Assembly (NCBI GenBank): GCA_017440925.1
Contig: JAFSAP010000003.1
Coordinates: 1 to 47,677, forward strand
Direction of reading: 5' to 3'
DNA length: 47,677 nt
DNA from: Oscillospiraceae bacterium
GTDB lineage: Bacteria; Bacillota; Clostridia; Oscillospirales; Oscillospiraceae
Shown: positions 33,615 to 41,758 of the stretch, one piece after another
Numbering within the stretch: the stretch's first letter is position 1
Layout: each line of letters starts with the position of its first letter
Translations under genes and position numbers: made by a program
Notes under the pieces: model-generated
The model's database searches: none
The model's input: only the letters and a program-made list of their open reading frames with translations
What the model was told of the DNA's origin: nothing

Positions 33615-33641
33615 TTAGCACTCAACAATAAAGAGTGCTAA
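33615..33641 (+). promoter_or_regulatory. CIRCE operator of htpG (HrcA binding site)
   Basis: TTAGCACTC, 9 bases, GAGTGCTAA: a perfect CIRCE element, second in the window. It starts two bases after the -10, so bound HrcA would cover the transcription start. A short ACGAAAGGA block follows CIRCE in both genes. Confidence 0.97.
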
Positions 33642-33665
33642 AAACGAAAGGACGCGACTGAATTT

Positions 33666-35543
33666 ATGGAAAAGCACCAGTTTAAAGCAGAGTCCCAGCG
33701 GCTGCTGGATCTCATGATCAACTCGATCTACACCAACCGGGAAATCTTCCTCCGGGAGATTATCTCCAATGCAAGTGATGCCATCGATAAGCTGGCTTAT
33801 ACCGCGCTGACCGATGACAAAGTGGGCATTGCCCGGGATGACTTCGCCATCACCATCACCCGGAATGAAGATGACCGGATCCTCACCGTTTCCGACAATG
33901 GCATCGGCATGAGCCGGGAAGAGCTGGAAGAAAACCTGGGTACCATCGCCAAGTCCGGCTCCCTGGGCTTCAAGCAGGCAATGGAAAAGCAGGAAGACAT
34001 CGATATCATCGGCCAGTTCGGCGTAGGTTTCTACTCCGCCTTTATGGTGGCCTCCTCCATCACTGTCATCACCAGAAAGTACGGTGAGGACAAGGCCTGG
34101 AAGTGGGTATCCAACGGTGCTGACGGCTATACCATTGAAGAAACCACCAAGGATGCTGCCGGCACACAGATCATTATGACCCTGAAGGAAGATACCGAGG
34201 ATGACAAGTATTCTGACTTCCTAAAGGAGTATGAAATCCGGAATCTAATCCGCAAGTATTCTGACTATATCCGCTATCCCATTAAAATGGAAGTCAGCAA
34301 GTCCCGGAAGAAGGAAGATTCTGAGGAATACGAATCCTGCACTGAGGAAGAAACCCTGAACTCCATGGTGCCCATCTGGCAGCGGGCCAAGAAGGATGTG
34401 ACCGAAGAGGAGTACAATTCCTTCTACCAGGACAAGTTCTTTGACTTCACCAATCCTCTGCGCACCATCCACACCAGCGCAGAAGGAACCGTCAGCTACA
34501 AGGCACTGCTGTATATCCCCGGCAAGGCACCCTATGATTTCTATACCAAAGACTTCAAGCGGGGTCTGCAGTTGTATTCCTCTGGCGTCATGATCATGGA
34601 GTCCTGCGAGGACCTGCTGCCCGAGCATTTCCGCTTTGTCCGGGGTGTGGTGGACAGCCAGGATCTATCCTTGAATATCAGCCGTGAGATGCTGCAGAAG
34701 AACCGCCAGCTGACCATCATTGCCCGGAATATTGAGAAGAAAATCAAATCCGAGCTGAAGTCCATGCTGGAAAATGAGCGCGAGAAGTATGAAGCGTTCT
34801 TCGAAGCTTTCGGCCGCCAGCTGAAGTACGGCACTGTTTCCGATTACGGTGTGCATAAGGAATCTACCCAGGATCTGCTCCTGTTCTGGTCTCACAAGCA
34901 GGGCAAGCTGATTTCGCTCAAAGAGTATGTTGAGGCAATGCCGGAAGGCCAGGAGAAGATCTACTATGTGCCCGGTGAAAACAAGGAGCATCTTGCCAAG
35001 CTGCCTCAAGTGGAGACCCTCAGCAAAAAGGGTTACGATACGCTGCTGTTTACCGAGGATGTGGATGAATTCATTCCCCAGACCCTCATGACCTATATGG
35101 AAAAGTCCTTCTGCAACGCATCTTCCGAAGATCTGGGTCTGCAGACCGAGGAGGAGAAGAAGGAGCTTGATGCCAAGGCAGAGGAACTGAAGGGATTCCT
35201 CACCTTCGTCAAGGAAACGCTGGGTGAGCAGGTGAAGGAAGTCAAGCTGTCTGCCAACCTGGGAACCTACCCCGTCTGCATGAGTCCCGAAGCCGGTATG
35301 AGCTTCGAAATGGAAAAGTATATGAAGCGGATGACCCCTGAGTACAGCTTCTCCGTGGGCCGGATTCTGGAGCTGAATGCAGGGCATGAAGCTGTCCAGG
35401 CCATGCAGAAAGCCATGACGGAAGATCCCCTCAAGGCGAAGGATTATGCCCAGCTGCTGTGCTACCAGGCCCAGCTGATGGCGCAGCTGCCTCTGGAGGA
35501 TCCCTACGCTTACACAGAGCTGGTCTGCAAGCTGATGGTATAA
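33666..35543 (+). CDS. htpG: Chaperone HtpG (bacterial Hsp90)
   Basis: The 625-residue product is full length. The GHKL ATPase domain shows ISNASDAIDKL (about residues 35-45, with Asn for Mg), SDNGIGMSREEL (about 77-88) and IIGQFGVGFYSAFMVA (about 113-128). The middle domain contains GVVDSQDLSLNISREMLQ (the catalytic Arg loop), and the C-terminal dimerisation domain ends near ...YTELVCKLMV. HtpG folds and remodels client proteins under stress. The AAAGGA ribosome site is 13 bases from the ATG, longer than usual, but no better start exists. HrcA control through CIRCE links it to clpB. The ccdA gene follows with its own promoter. Confidence 0.97.
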   Translation: MEKHQFKAESQRLLDLMINSIYTNREIFLREIISNASDAIDKLAYTALTDDKVGIARDDFAITITRNEDDRILTVSDNGIGMSREELEENLGTIAKSGSLGFKQAMEKQEDIDIIGQFGVGFYSAFMVASSITVITRKYGEDKAWKWVSNGADGYTIEETTKDAAGTQIIMTLKEDTEDDKYSDFLKEYEIRNLIRKYSDYIRYPIKMEVSKSRKKEDSEEYESCTEEETLNSMVPIWQRAKKDVTEEEYNSFYQDKFFDFTNPLRTIHTSAEGTVSYKALLYIPGKAPYDFYTKDFKRGLQLYSSGVMIMESCEDLLPEHFRFVRGVVDSQDLSLNISREMLQKNRQLTIIARNIEKKIKSELKSMLENEREKYEAFFEAFGRQLKYGTVSDYGVHKESTQDLLLFWSHKQGKLISLKEYVEAMPEGQEKIYYVPGENKEHLAKLPQVETLSKKGYDTLLFTEDVDEFIPQTLMTYMEKSFCNASSEDLGLQTEEEKKELDAKAEELKGFLTFVKETLGEQVKEVKLSANLGTYPVCMSPEAGMSFEMEKYMKRMTPEYSFSVGRILELNAGHEAVQAMQKAMTEDPLKAKDYAQLLCYQAQLMAQLPLEDPYAYTELVCKLMV

Positions 35544-35552
35544 TATTTCCTC

Positions 35553-35580
35553 TTGCATTGCAGGGGGAATGTGATATAAA
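35553..35580 (+). promoter_or_regulatory. Sigma-A promoter of ccdA
   Basis: TTGCAT (35553-35558), 16 bases, TATAAA (35575-35580). Confidence 0.7.
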
Positions 35581-35610
35581 ATCAATACAAACAGCATAAG
35601 GAGTGATACT

Positions 35611-36273
35611 ATGCAATATGTGATCTCTTTTCTGGAAGGCATCATCACCTTCCTGTCCCCCTGCCTGCTGCCCATGCTGCCCATTTACATTTCCTACTTT
35701 GCCGGCGGCGGTGAGCGCTCCAACAAAAAAACCCTGAAAACTGCATTGGGTTTTGTGCTGGGATTCACCGTTGTGTTTGTTGCACTGGGTGCCCTGGCGG
35801 GAACGTTGGGCAGTTTCCTCACCAGATATCAGACGGTTGTCAATATTGTCTCCGGTCTGATTGTCATTGTGTTTGGTCTCAACTACATGGGGGTGTTCCA
35901 CCTGAATATTTTCAAGGGTGTGGGAGCCTCTATGGAGCGGGACAGCATGGATTTCTTCTCTGCCTTGGTTTTCGGCATGGTGTTCTCCGTTGGCTGGACG
36001 CCTTGCGTGGGTGTGTTCCTGGGATCTGCACTGATGCTGGCTTCCCAGCAGGGGCACGTAGTGGAAGGAATGCTGATGCTTCTGGCCTATTCGCTGGGCC
36101 TGGGCGTGCCGTTCCTCTTCAGTGCGGTACTCATTGACCGGCTGAAGGGTGCCTTCAACTGGGTCAAGGCCCATTACCGGCAGGTAAATCTGGTCTGTGG
36201 TGCCCTTCTGGTGCTGGTAGGCATTCTGATGGCCACCGGTACGCTGGGCAGACTGCTGAGCGCACTGAGTTAA
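35611..36273 (+). CDS. ccdA: CcdA-like thiol-reductant transmembrane protein
   Basis: The 220-residue product has six membrane segments and the paired cysteines of the CcdA/DsbD-beta family: ITFLSPCLLPMLPIY (Cys18 region) and FSVGWTPCVGVFLG (Cys130 region). These carry electrons from cytoplasmic thioredoxin across the membrane. The next gene, 12 bases later, encodes a membrane-anchored thioredoxin-like protein which is the natural acceptor. No cytochrome c maturation genes are seen, so the pair more likely keeps surface or secreted disulfides reduced. AAGGAG lies before the ATG. Confidence 0.93.
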   Translation: MQYVISFLEGIITFLSPCLLPMLPIYISYFAGGGERSNKKTLKTALGFVLGFTVVFVALGALAGTLGSFLTRYQTVVNIVSGLIVIVFGLNYMGVFHLNIFKGVGASMERDSMDFFSALVFGMVFSVGWTPCVGVFLGSALMLASQQGHVVEGMLMLLAYSLGLGVPFLFSAVLIDRLKGAFNWVKAHYRQVNLVCGALLVLVGILMATGTLGRLLSALS

Positions 36274-36285
36274 GGAGGAATTGCT

Positions 36286-36864
36286 ATGGAAAAAACCTAC
36301 AAAATTCTGAAAATGGTTCTGCTGGTACTCATTTTTGTGGCGCTGCTGCTGGGTGCCACCCGGCTGTATGATGTTCTGGGCAGCCAGGTGCAGATGAACA
36401 ATCTGGCGACCCAGGCAACCGAAGGGGCAGAGGAGTCTGCCAAACAGGCAGCTCCTGACTTTACCGTGTATGATGCAGATGGCAATGCCCACAAACTGTC
36501 AGATTTCAAGGGCAAGCCGGTGGTATTGAATTTCTGGGCCACCTGGTGCGGATTCTGCAAGCAGGAAATGCCGGACTTTGAGGAGAAGTATCAGCAGTTT
36601 GGCGAGGATGTTCACTTCCTGATGGTAAATGTCACCGACGGCAGCCAGGAGACGGTGGAGAAGGCCTCTGCCTTTGTTGAAGAAAACGGATATACCTTCC
36701 CGGTGTATTACGATACCGATCTGGATGCGGCCATGGCCTACAATACCAGCGGCCTGCCGGTGAGCTATTTCATCGATGCGGAAGGCGGATTTGTGGCCTG
36801 GCAGCAGGGTGCCCTTACGGCACAGATGCTGCAGACAGGCATTGATATGCTGCTGGAGAATTAA
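36286..36864 (+). CDS. TlpA/ResA-like membrane-anchored thioredoxin
   Basis: The 192-residue product has an N-terminal membrane anchor (ILKMVLLVLIFVALLLGATRLYDVL, about 6-30), a short linker, then a thioredoxin fold with the active site NFWATWCGFCKQEMPDF (WCGFC, about 81-85) and the cis-Pro region NTSGLPVSYFIDAEG. TlpA/ResA proteins reduce disulfides outside the membrane using electrons from CcdA. Glu in KQEMPDFEEKY is the usual partner residue. It is 12 bases after ccdA with ribosome site AAGGAGG, a two-gene operon ended by a strong terminator. Confidence 0.94.
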   Translation: MEKTYKILKMVLLVLIFVALLLGATRLYDVLGSQVQMNNLATQATEGAEESAKQAAPDFTVYDADGNAHKLSDFKGKPVVLNFWATWCGFCKQEMPDFEEKYQQFGEDVHFLMVNVTDGSQETVEKASAFVEENGYTFPVYYDTDLDAAMAYNTSGLPVSYFIDAEGGFVAWQQGALTAQMLQTGIDMLLEN

Positions 36865-36869
36865 AAGAC

Positions 36870-36899
36870 AAACGCCCGAAGGATTTCCTTCGGGCGTTT
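36870..36899. terminator. Bidirectional terminator, tlpA-like / 3-methyladenine glycosylase gene
   Basis: AAACGCCCGAAGGA (36870-36883) pairs with TCCTTCGGGCGTTT (36886-36899). Confidence 0.92.
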
Positions 36900-36903
36900 A
36901 ATT

Positions 36904-37404
36904 CTATTCTGTTTCCAGAAGGAACCGCCAGGGCCTGTCTTGGTCTTCCTGGCTGGCATAGCCGATCCCTACCCGTTTTCCGGTGCGGACACTGCACTGG
37001 AAACCGTCATCTGCGATCCAGAGTGCATCGGAGGTAATGATGCTTTCCCGGTTCAGCGCTCCGGTAATACCCAGCTTTTTTGTCAGTTTGCCGGGGCCGT
37101 CTGCCTCTACACAGGCCCGGATCAGCACACCCTGGGGATCGTTTTCCTCTCCGGTGATCACATTCATCAGCCAGTGCATACCATAGCAGAGGTAAATATA
37201 AATGGTTCCGGCATCGGCATACAGAACCTCCGTCCGCTTGGTTCGCCCCTTGTGAGCATGGCAGGCGGTGTCCTGTTCTCCGCAGTAAGCTTCTGTCTCA
37301 GAGATCCGCAGAGCAGTACCATTGTGGATCAGCAGTTTGCCCACAAGATCCGGAGCTACCTCCAGAGCGTGGCGGTGAAAAAAGTTGTAATCCAGTCGTC
37401 TCAC
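36904..37404 (-). CDS. DNA-3-methyladenine glycosylase (AAG/MPG family)
   Basis: The 166-residue product matches the alkyladenine glycosylase fold. RISETEAYCGEQDTACHAHKG contains the catalytic Glu of the ETEAY motif, and YIYLCYGMHWLMNVITG and KRVGIGYASQEDQDRPWRFLLE are the other family blocks. It removes alkylated or deaminated purines from DNA to start base-excision repair. The start is taken as GTG at 37404, with AAAGGAGG 9 bases before it; the longer in-frame reading to 37593 crosses the promoter and contains no family sequence. The protein is a little shorter than the usual 190-200 residues. Convergent with the thioredoxin gene and divergent from the serine operon. Confidence 0.9.
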   Translation of the reverse strand: MRRLDYNFFHRHALEVAPDLVGKLLIHNGTALRISETEAYCGEQDTACHAHKGRTKRTEVLYADAGTIYIYLCYGMHWLMNVITGEENDPQGVLIRACVEADGPGKLTKKLGITGALNRESIITSDALWIADDGFQCSVRTGKRVGIGYASQEDQDRPWRFLLETE

Positions 37405-37428
37405 GGGGTAATTCCTCCTTTTGGAACC

Positions 37429-37457
37429 ATCATAACACGAAAAAAGCACAATGAAAA
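37429..37457 (-). promoter_or_regulatory. Possible promoter of the 3-methyladenine glycosylase gene
   Basis: Minus strand: TTTTCA (37457-37452), 17 bases, TATGAT (37434-37429). The -35 is weak. Confidence 0.42.
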
Positions 37458-37545
37458 GAGAAAGTGGCAAAAAAATTCGGGACAATTTGCGCAAAGTGCC
37501 CATGTTTTCCCGGAAAGAGCCTTGCTTTTCTGGTAGTTTCCCATA

Positions 37546-37574
37546 TTGTATTCCTAGGAAATTGGTACTATAAT
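37546..37574 (+). promoter_or_regulatory. Sigma-A promoter of the apgM-serC-serA operon
   Basis: TTGTAT (37546-37551), 17 bases, TATAAT (37569-37574). Confidence 0.82.
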
Positions 37575-37644
37575 ATTGAAATATCAAACGCACATCTGTC
37601 CGCTGACCACGGACGCTGTGACTTTACAGAAAAGGAGAGCGGTT

Positions 37645-38844
37645 ATGAAATACATTGTGATTCTTGGTGACGGCATGTCAGATGAGCCCATCGAAGCTCT
37701 GGGTGGAAAAACACCTCTGGAAGCAGCCAATACGCCTGCCATGGATCTGCTGGCATCCCAGGGCGAAATGGGCATGGTTCAGAATGTCCCTGCAGGGATG
37801 GCACCCGGCAGCGATGTGGCAAACCTGTCCGTCATGGGCTACGATCCGAAAGAGAGTTACTCCGGCCGATCTCCCCTGGAGGCATTGAGCCTCGGCATCG
37901 ATATGGATCCCGATGATATCATCTTCCGGGTTAATGTGGTGACACTGACGGAAGAAGGACCCTATGCCGAAAAGACCATCACCGACCACAGCGCCGGTGA
38001 GATCTCCACCGCAGATGCCCGCATTCTGATGGAAACCATTCAGAAAAACTTCAACAGTGAAGCGTTCCAGTTCTATCCCGGTACCAGCTACCGGCATATC
38101 ATGATCTGGAAGAAGGGCCGCCTTGTGGCACTGGAGCCGCCCCATGACCATCTGACCCAGGTTATCGGGCCCCATCTTCCCAAGGAACCCGTTTTGCGGG
38201 AGTTTATGGAAAAGAGCTTTGAGCTTTTGAACGACCATCCGCTGAATCTGCAGCGGGCACTGGACGGCAAAAACAAGGCCAATTCCCTCTGGTACTGGGG
38301 TGCCGGTACCAAGCCCAGTCTGGAAAACTTCCAGGCAAAGACGGGGCTGAAGGGAGCTGTTGTTTCCGCGGTTGACCTTCTTAAGGGCATTGCCGTAGGC
38401 TCCGGCATGCAGGTGTGCCATGTGGAAGGTGCCACCGGCTCCATCGATACCAACTGGGAGGGCAAAGCCCAGGCAGCCATCGATGCCCTGCTGAAAGACG
38501 GATGCGACTATGTTTACGTCCATGTGGAAGCTCCTGATGAAATGGCCCACCAGGGCTTACTGGAAGAAAAGATCCAGTCTATCGAATACCTGGACAGCCG
38601 GATCGTTGCACCGATCAAGGCCGCCATGGAAGAAGCAGGTCAGGATTTCCGTATGCTGGTTCTGCCCGACCATCCCAATCCCCTGCGCTACCGTACCCAT
38701 ACCGGGGATCCTGTTCCCTATGTGCTCTATGACAGCACCATGCAGCGGAAAGCCGTTGCCCACTATAATGAAAAAGAAGCAGCCGCAACCGGTGTGTTTG
38801 AGCCTGTCGGCCATAACCTGCTGAACCGGCTGATCCGGAAGTAA
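37645..38844 (+). CDS. ApgM-type phosphoglycerate mutase family protein; possible phosphoserine phosphatase
   Basis: The 399-residue product belongs to the alkaline-phosphatase superfamily branch of archaeal-type cofactor-independent phosphoglycerate mutase. MKYIVILGDGMSDEP holds the first metal Asp, PGSDVANLSVMGYDP the nucleophile Ser region, HVEAPDEMAHQG and LPDHPNPLRYRTHTGDPVPYVLY the remaining metal ligands. The same branch includes proteins once proposed as homoserine kinases. Here it leads an operon with serC (20-base gap) and serA (21-base gap), where a phosphoserine phosphatase would complete serine synthesis and no such gene is seen. So its role is either 2-/3-phosphoglycerate interconversion or phosphoserine hydrolysis; sequence alone cannot decide. 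AAAGGAGAG precedes the ATG. Confidence 0.85.
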   Translation: MKYIVILGDGMSDEPIEALGGKTPLEAANTPAMDLLASQGEMGMVQNVPAGMAPGSDVANLSVMGYDPKESYSGRSPLEALSLGIDMDPDDIIFRVNVVTLTEEGPYAEKTITDHSAGEISTADARILMETIQKNFNSEAFQFYPGTSYRHIMIWKKGRLVALEPPHDHLTQVIGPHLPKEPVLREFMEKSFELLNDHPLNLQRALDGKNKANSLWYWGAGTKPSLENFQAKTGLKGAVVSAVDLLKGIAVGSGMQVCHVEGATGSIDTNWEGKAQAAIDALLKDGCDYVYVHVEAPDEMAHQGLLEEKIQSIEYLDSRIVAPIKAAMEEAGQDFRMLVLPDHPNPLRYRTHTGDPVPYVLYDSTMQRKAVAHYNEKEAAATGVFEPVGHNLLNRLIRK

Positions 38845-38864
38845 CCGGAAAAGGAGAGAAGAAT

Positions 38865-39947
38865 ATGTCCAGAGTGTATAATTTTTCCGCAGGTCCTGCC
38901 GTCCTGCCCGAAGAAGTTCTGAAAGAAGCCGCCGCTGAAATGCTGGATTACCGTGGAACCGGCATGTCTGTTATGGAAATGAGCCACCGCTCCAAGGCCT
39001 ATCAGCAGATCATTGATGAGGCAGAGGCTGACCTGCGCCAGCTGATGAACATTCCTGATAATTATAAGGTTCTGTTCCTGCAGGGCGGTGCCAGCCAGCA
39101 GTTTGCAGCCATTCCCATGAACCTCATGAAGAATAAGGTTGCCGATTATATCATCACCGGCCAGTGGGCAAAGAAGGCTTACCAGGAGGCAAAGCTCTAC
39201 GGCACCGCCAATGCCATTGCTTCCTCTGCTGACAAGACCTTCTCCTACATTCCCGACTGCAGCGATCTGCCCATCAGCGAGAATGCAGACTATGTCTACA
39301 TCTGCGAGAACAATACCATCTACGGCACCAAGTTCCATCAGCTGCCCAACACCAAGGGCAAGGATCTGGTGGCAGACGTTTCCTCCTGCTTCCTCAGTGA
39401 ACCTGTGGATGTGACCAAGTACGGCATGATCTACGGCGGTGTTCAGAAGAATATCGGCCCTGCCGGTGTGGTCATCTGCATCATCCGGGAAGACCTCATC
39501 ACCGAGGATGTGCTGCCCGGTACCCCCACCATGCTGCGCTATAAGACCCATGCGGACGCTAAGTCCCTGTACAATACCCCTCCTGCCTACGGCATCTACA
39601 TCTGCGGCAAGGTCTTCAAGTGGCTGCTGAAGCAGGGCGGTCTGGAAGCTATGAAGGCATATAACGAGAAAAAGGCAAAGATTCTCTATGATTTCCTGGA
39701 CGAAAGCAAACTCTTTAAGGGTACCGTTGAGAAGAAGGACCGTTCCCTCATGAATGTTCCCTTCGTCACCGGCAGCGAAGAACTGGATGCCAAGTTCGTC
39801 AAGGAAGCAGCTGCAGCAGGCTTTGTGAATCTGAAGGGCCACCGCACTGTGGGTGGTATGCGCGCCTCCATCTACAACGCCATGCCCATTGAAGGCGTGG
39901 AAAAGTTGGTTGCTTTCATGGCAGCCTTTGAAGAGGCCAATAAGTAA
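38865..39947 (+). CDS. serC: Phosphoserine aminotransferase
   Basis: The 360-residue product makes O-phosphoserine from 3-phosphohydroxypyruvate and glutamate, using PLP. The N-terminus RVYNFSAGPAVLPEEVLKEAAAEMLDYRGTGMSVMEMSHRSK is diagnostic for SerC. FLQGGASQQFAAIPMNL binds phosphate, and YGGVQKNIGPAGV contains the PLP lysine. The C-terminus (FVNLKGHRTVGGMRASIYNAMPIEGVEKLVAFM) is standard. It is the middle gene of the serine operon, with AAGGAGAG before its ATG. Confidence 0.97.
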   Translation: MSRVYNFSAGPAVLPEEVLKEAAAEMLDYRGTGMSVMEMSHRSKAYQQIIDEAEADLRQLMNIPDNYKVLFLQGGASQQFAAIPMNLMKNKVADYIITGQWAKKAYQEAKLYGTANAIASSADKTFSYIPDCSDLPISENADYVYICENNTIYGTKFHQLPNTKGKDLVADVSSCFLSEPVDVTKYGMIYGGVQKNIGPAGVVICIIREDLITEDVLPGTPTMLRYKTHADAKSLYNTPPAYGIYICGKVFKWLLKQGGLEAMKAYNEKKAKILYDFLDESKLFKGTVEKKDRSLMNVPFVTGSEELDAKFVKEAAAAGFVNLKGHRTVGGMRASIYNAMPIEGVEKLVAFMAAFEEANK

Positions 39948-39968
39948 AAGAGGAAAGAAGCGTTTTTT

Positions 39969-41132
39969 ATGTATCAGGTACATTATTTAAATAAAATCTC
40001 CCCCAAGGGTACTGCCCTGTGGACAGAAGACTACAAAACAGCAGATGAACTGGAAAATGCCGATGCTGTTCTGGTGCGCAGTGCCAGCATGCACGAGATG
40101 CACCTTCCGGAAAATCTGCTGGCTGTGGCCCGTGCCGGTGCCGGTGTCAACAATATCCCCCTGACCTCCTGCGCTGAGCAGGGTATCGTGGTGTTCAATA
40201 CTCCCGGTGCCAATGCCAACTCCGTTATGGAACTGGCTCTGTGCGGCATGCTGCTGGGCAGCCGCGATATCGTGGGCGGCATCAACTGGGTCCAGACCAT
40301 CAAAGGAAGCAGCGAAGTTGCCAAGCTGGTGGAAAAGGGCAAGTCCCAGTTTGCCGGCCATGAGATCCGTTATAAGAACCTGGGTGTTATCGGTCTGGGT
40401 GCCATTGGCGGTCCTCTGGCAAATTCCGCCAGAAAGCTGGGCATGAATGTCTATGGCTGCGATCCTTTTATCTCCATTGATGCAGCCTGGCATCTGGACA
40501 GCCACATCATCCGGGTCAAGAACCGGGAAGAGATTTATGAAAACAGCGACATCATCTCCCTGCATGTGCCTCTGATGGACGATACCCGGAAGATGATCGA
40601 TGCCGAGGCCATTTCCAAGATGCGCGATGGTGTCATCATTCTGAACTTTGCCCGGGATGCTCTGGTGGATGACGATGCCATGGCAGAGGCGCTGGCTTCC
40701 GGAAAGGTCAAGCGTTATATTACCGACTTCCCCAATGCCAAGACCGCCAACATGCCCGGCTGTATTGCCATTCCCCATCTGGGTGCTTCCACGGAGGAAT
40801 CCGAGGACAACTGCGCCAAGATGGCAGTTTCCCAGGTAATGAACTATCTGGAAAACGGTAACATCATCAATTCTGTGAACTTCCCCAACTGCGATATGGG
40901 CGTCTGCCATGCAGCCGGCCGTATTACCCTGCTGCATAAGAATATCCCCAACTCCCTGGGCCAGTTTACTGCAGCCATTGCTGGCGAGAACCTGAATATT
41001 GCAGGCCTTATGAATAAGAGCCGCGGCGAATTTGCCTACACCATGCTGGATTTGGATCATCCTGCATCCGAAGCAGTCGTGGAGGCACTGAAGCACATTG
41101 ATGGCGTTATCAAGGTGCGTGTGATCAAATAA
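39969..41132 (+). CDS. serA: D-3-phosphoglycerate dehydrogenase
   Basis: The 387-residue product oxidises 3-phosphoglycerate with NAD+, the first step of serine synthesis. VARAGAGVNNIPL and IVVFNTPGANANSVMELAL are substrate/catalytic-domain blocks, GVIGLGAIGGPLANSARKLGMNVYGCDPF is the NAD-binding Rossmann motif, and GCIAIPHLGASTEESEDN contains the catalytic His (PHLGAST). An ACT domain (about 315-387: IAGENLNIAGLMNKSRGEFAYTMLDLDH...) suggests feedback inhibition by serine. It is the last gene of the operon, with AGGAAAG upstream, and has a terminator 3 bases after its stop. Confidence 0.96.
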   Translation: MYQVHYLNKISPKGTALWTEDYKTADELENADAVLVRSASMHEMHLPENLLAVARAGAGVNNIPLTSCAEQGIVVFNTPGANANSVMELALCGMLLGSRDIVGGINWVQTIKGSSEVAKLVEKGKSQFAGHEIRYKNLGVIGLGAIGGPLANSARKLGMNVYGCDPFISIDAAWHLDSHIIRVKNREEIYENSDIISLHVPLMDDTRKMIDAEAISKMRDGVIILNFARDALVDDDAMAEALASGKVKRYITDFPNAKTANMPGCIAIPHLGASTEESEDNCAKMAVSQVMNYLENGNIINSVNFPNCDMGVCHAAGRITLLHKNIPNSLGQFTAAIAGENLNIAGLMNKSRGEFAYTMLDLDHPASEAVVEALKHIDGVIKVRVIK

Positions 41133-41134
41133 TG

Positions 41135-41166
41135 AAAAAAGCCAACCCCAACGGGTTGGCTTTTTT
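41135..41166 (+). terminator. Terminator of the serine operon
   Basis: AAAAAAGCCAACCC (41135-41148) pairs with GGGTTGGCTTTTTT (41153-41166). The right arm overlaps the -35 of the next promoter. Confidence 0.94.
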
Positions 41167-41184
41167 GCTGGATTATGTTATACT
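41156..41184 (+). promoter_or_regulatory. Probable promoter of the chromate-type transporter genes
   Basis: TTGGCT (41156-41161), 17 bases, TATACT (41179-41184). The -35 lies within the terminator stem. Confidence 0.6.
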
Positions 41185-41206
41185 GGGGAAAATTGGAGGT
41201 GTTTGT

Positions 41207-41758
41207 TTGCTGGAATTGTTTCTGACCTTTGCGAAAATCGGTCTTTTTACCATCGGCGGCGGCTATGCCATGGTCGCAGTGATCGAAGATGCCTGCGTCA
41301 ATCAGAAAAAGTGGATCTCCCACGAGGAGATGATGGATCTTCTGGTCATTGCCGAATCCACACCCGGCCCCATTGCCATCAACTGCTCTACCTATATCGG
41401 TTATCGGAAACGGGGAATTTGGGGAGCTGCTGCTGCAACGCTCGGTACGGTGACTCCGTCTTTTGTCATTATTTTCATCATTTCCATGTTCCTGGATAAC
41501 TTTCTGGAGATCACGCTGATCGCCAATGCATTCCGGGGAATGAAAGCCGGCGTGGGCATCGTGATCCTCAATGCAGGCTGGAAAATGCTGAAAAAGGTGC
41601 CCAAAACGGCAATGTCCCGTGGAATCGTTATCTTTGGATTTGGAGCCATGCTGCTGATCAATATTCTCTCATTGCGGATCTCTGCCATTACGCTGATGCT
41701 GCTGACAGGCTTCCTCAGCCTGGCAGTTTACCGGGGAAAGGAGGGTGTGCAGAAATGA
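41207..41758 (+). CDS. Chromate transporter family protein, N-terminal half type
   Basis: The 183-residue product is a short-chain CHR (chromate transporter) protein. FLTFAKIGLFTIGGGYAMVAVIEDACV (about 4-30) is the first family block, ESTPGPIAINCSTYIGYRKRG the second. A longer in-frame reading from ATG 41132 would pass through the serine terminator and promoter, so the start is placed at TTG 41207, with GGAGGT 6 bases upstream. Its TGA overlaps the ATG of the next gene, which encodes the other half; the two presumably form a heterodimer. Family members export chromate in a few cases; in gut anaerobes the real substrate is unknown. Confidence 0.85.
   Translation: MLELFLTFAKIGLFTIGGGYAMVAVIEDACVNQKKWISHEEMMDLLVIAESTPGPIAINCSTYIGYRKRGIWGAAAATLGTVTPSFVIIFIISMFLDNFLEITLIANAFRGMKAGVGIVILNAGWKMLKKVPKTAMSRGIVIFGFGAMLLINILSLRISAITLMLLTGFLSLAVYRGKEGVQK

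Noticed and set aside
36904-37593. Longer 229-codon form of the 3-methyladenine glycosylase
   Set aside because: The extra N-terminus crosses the promoter region and contains no family sequence; GTG 37404 has a good ribosome site.
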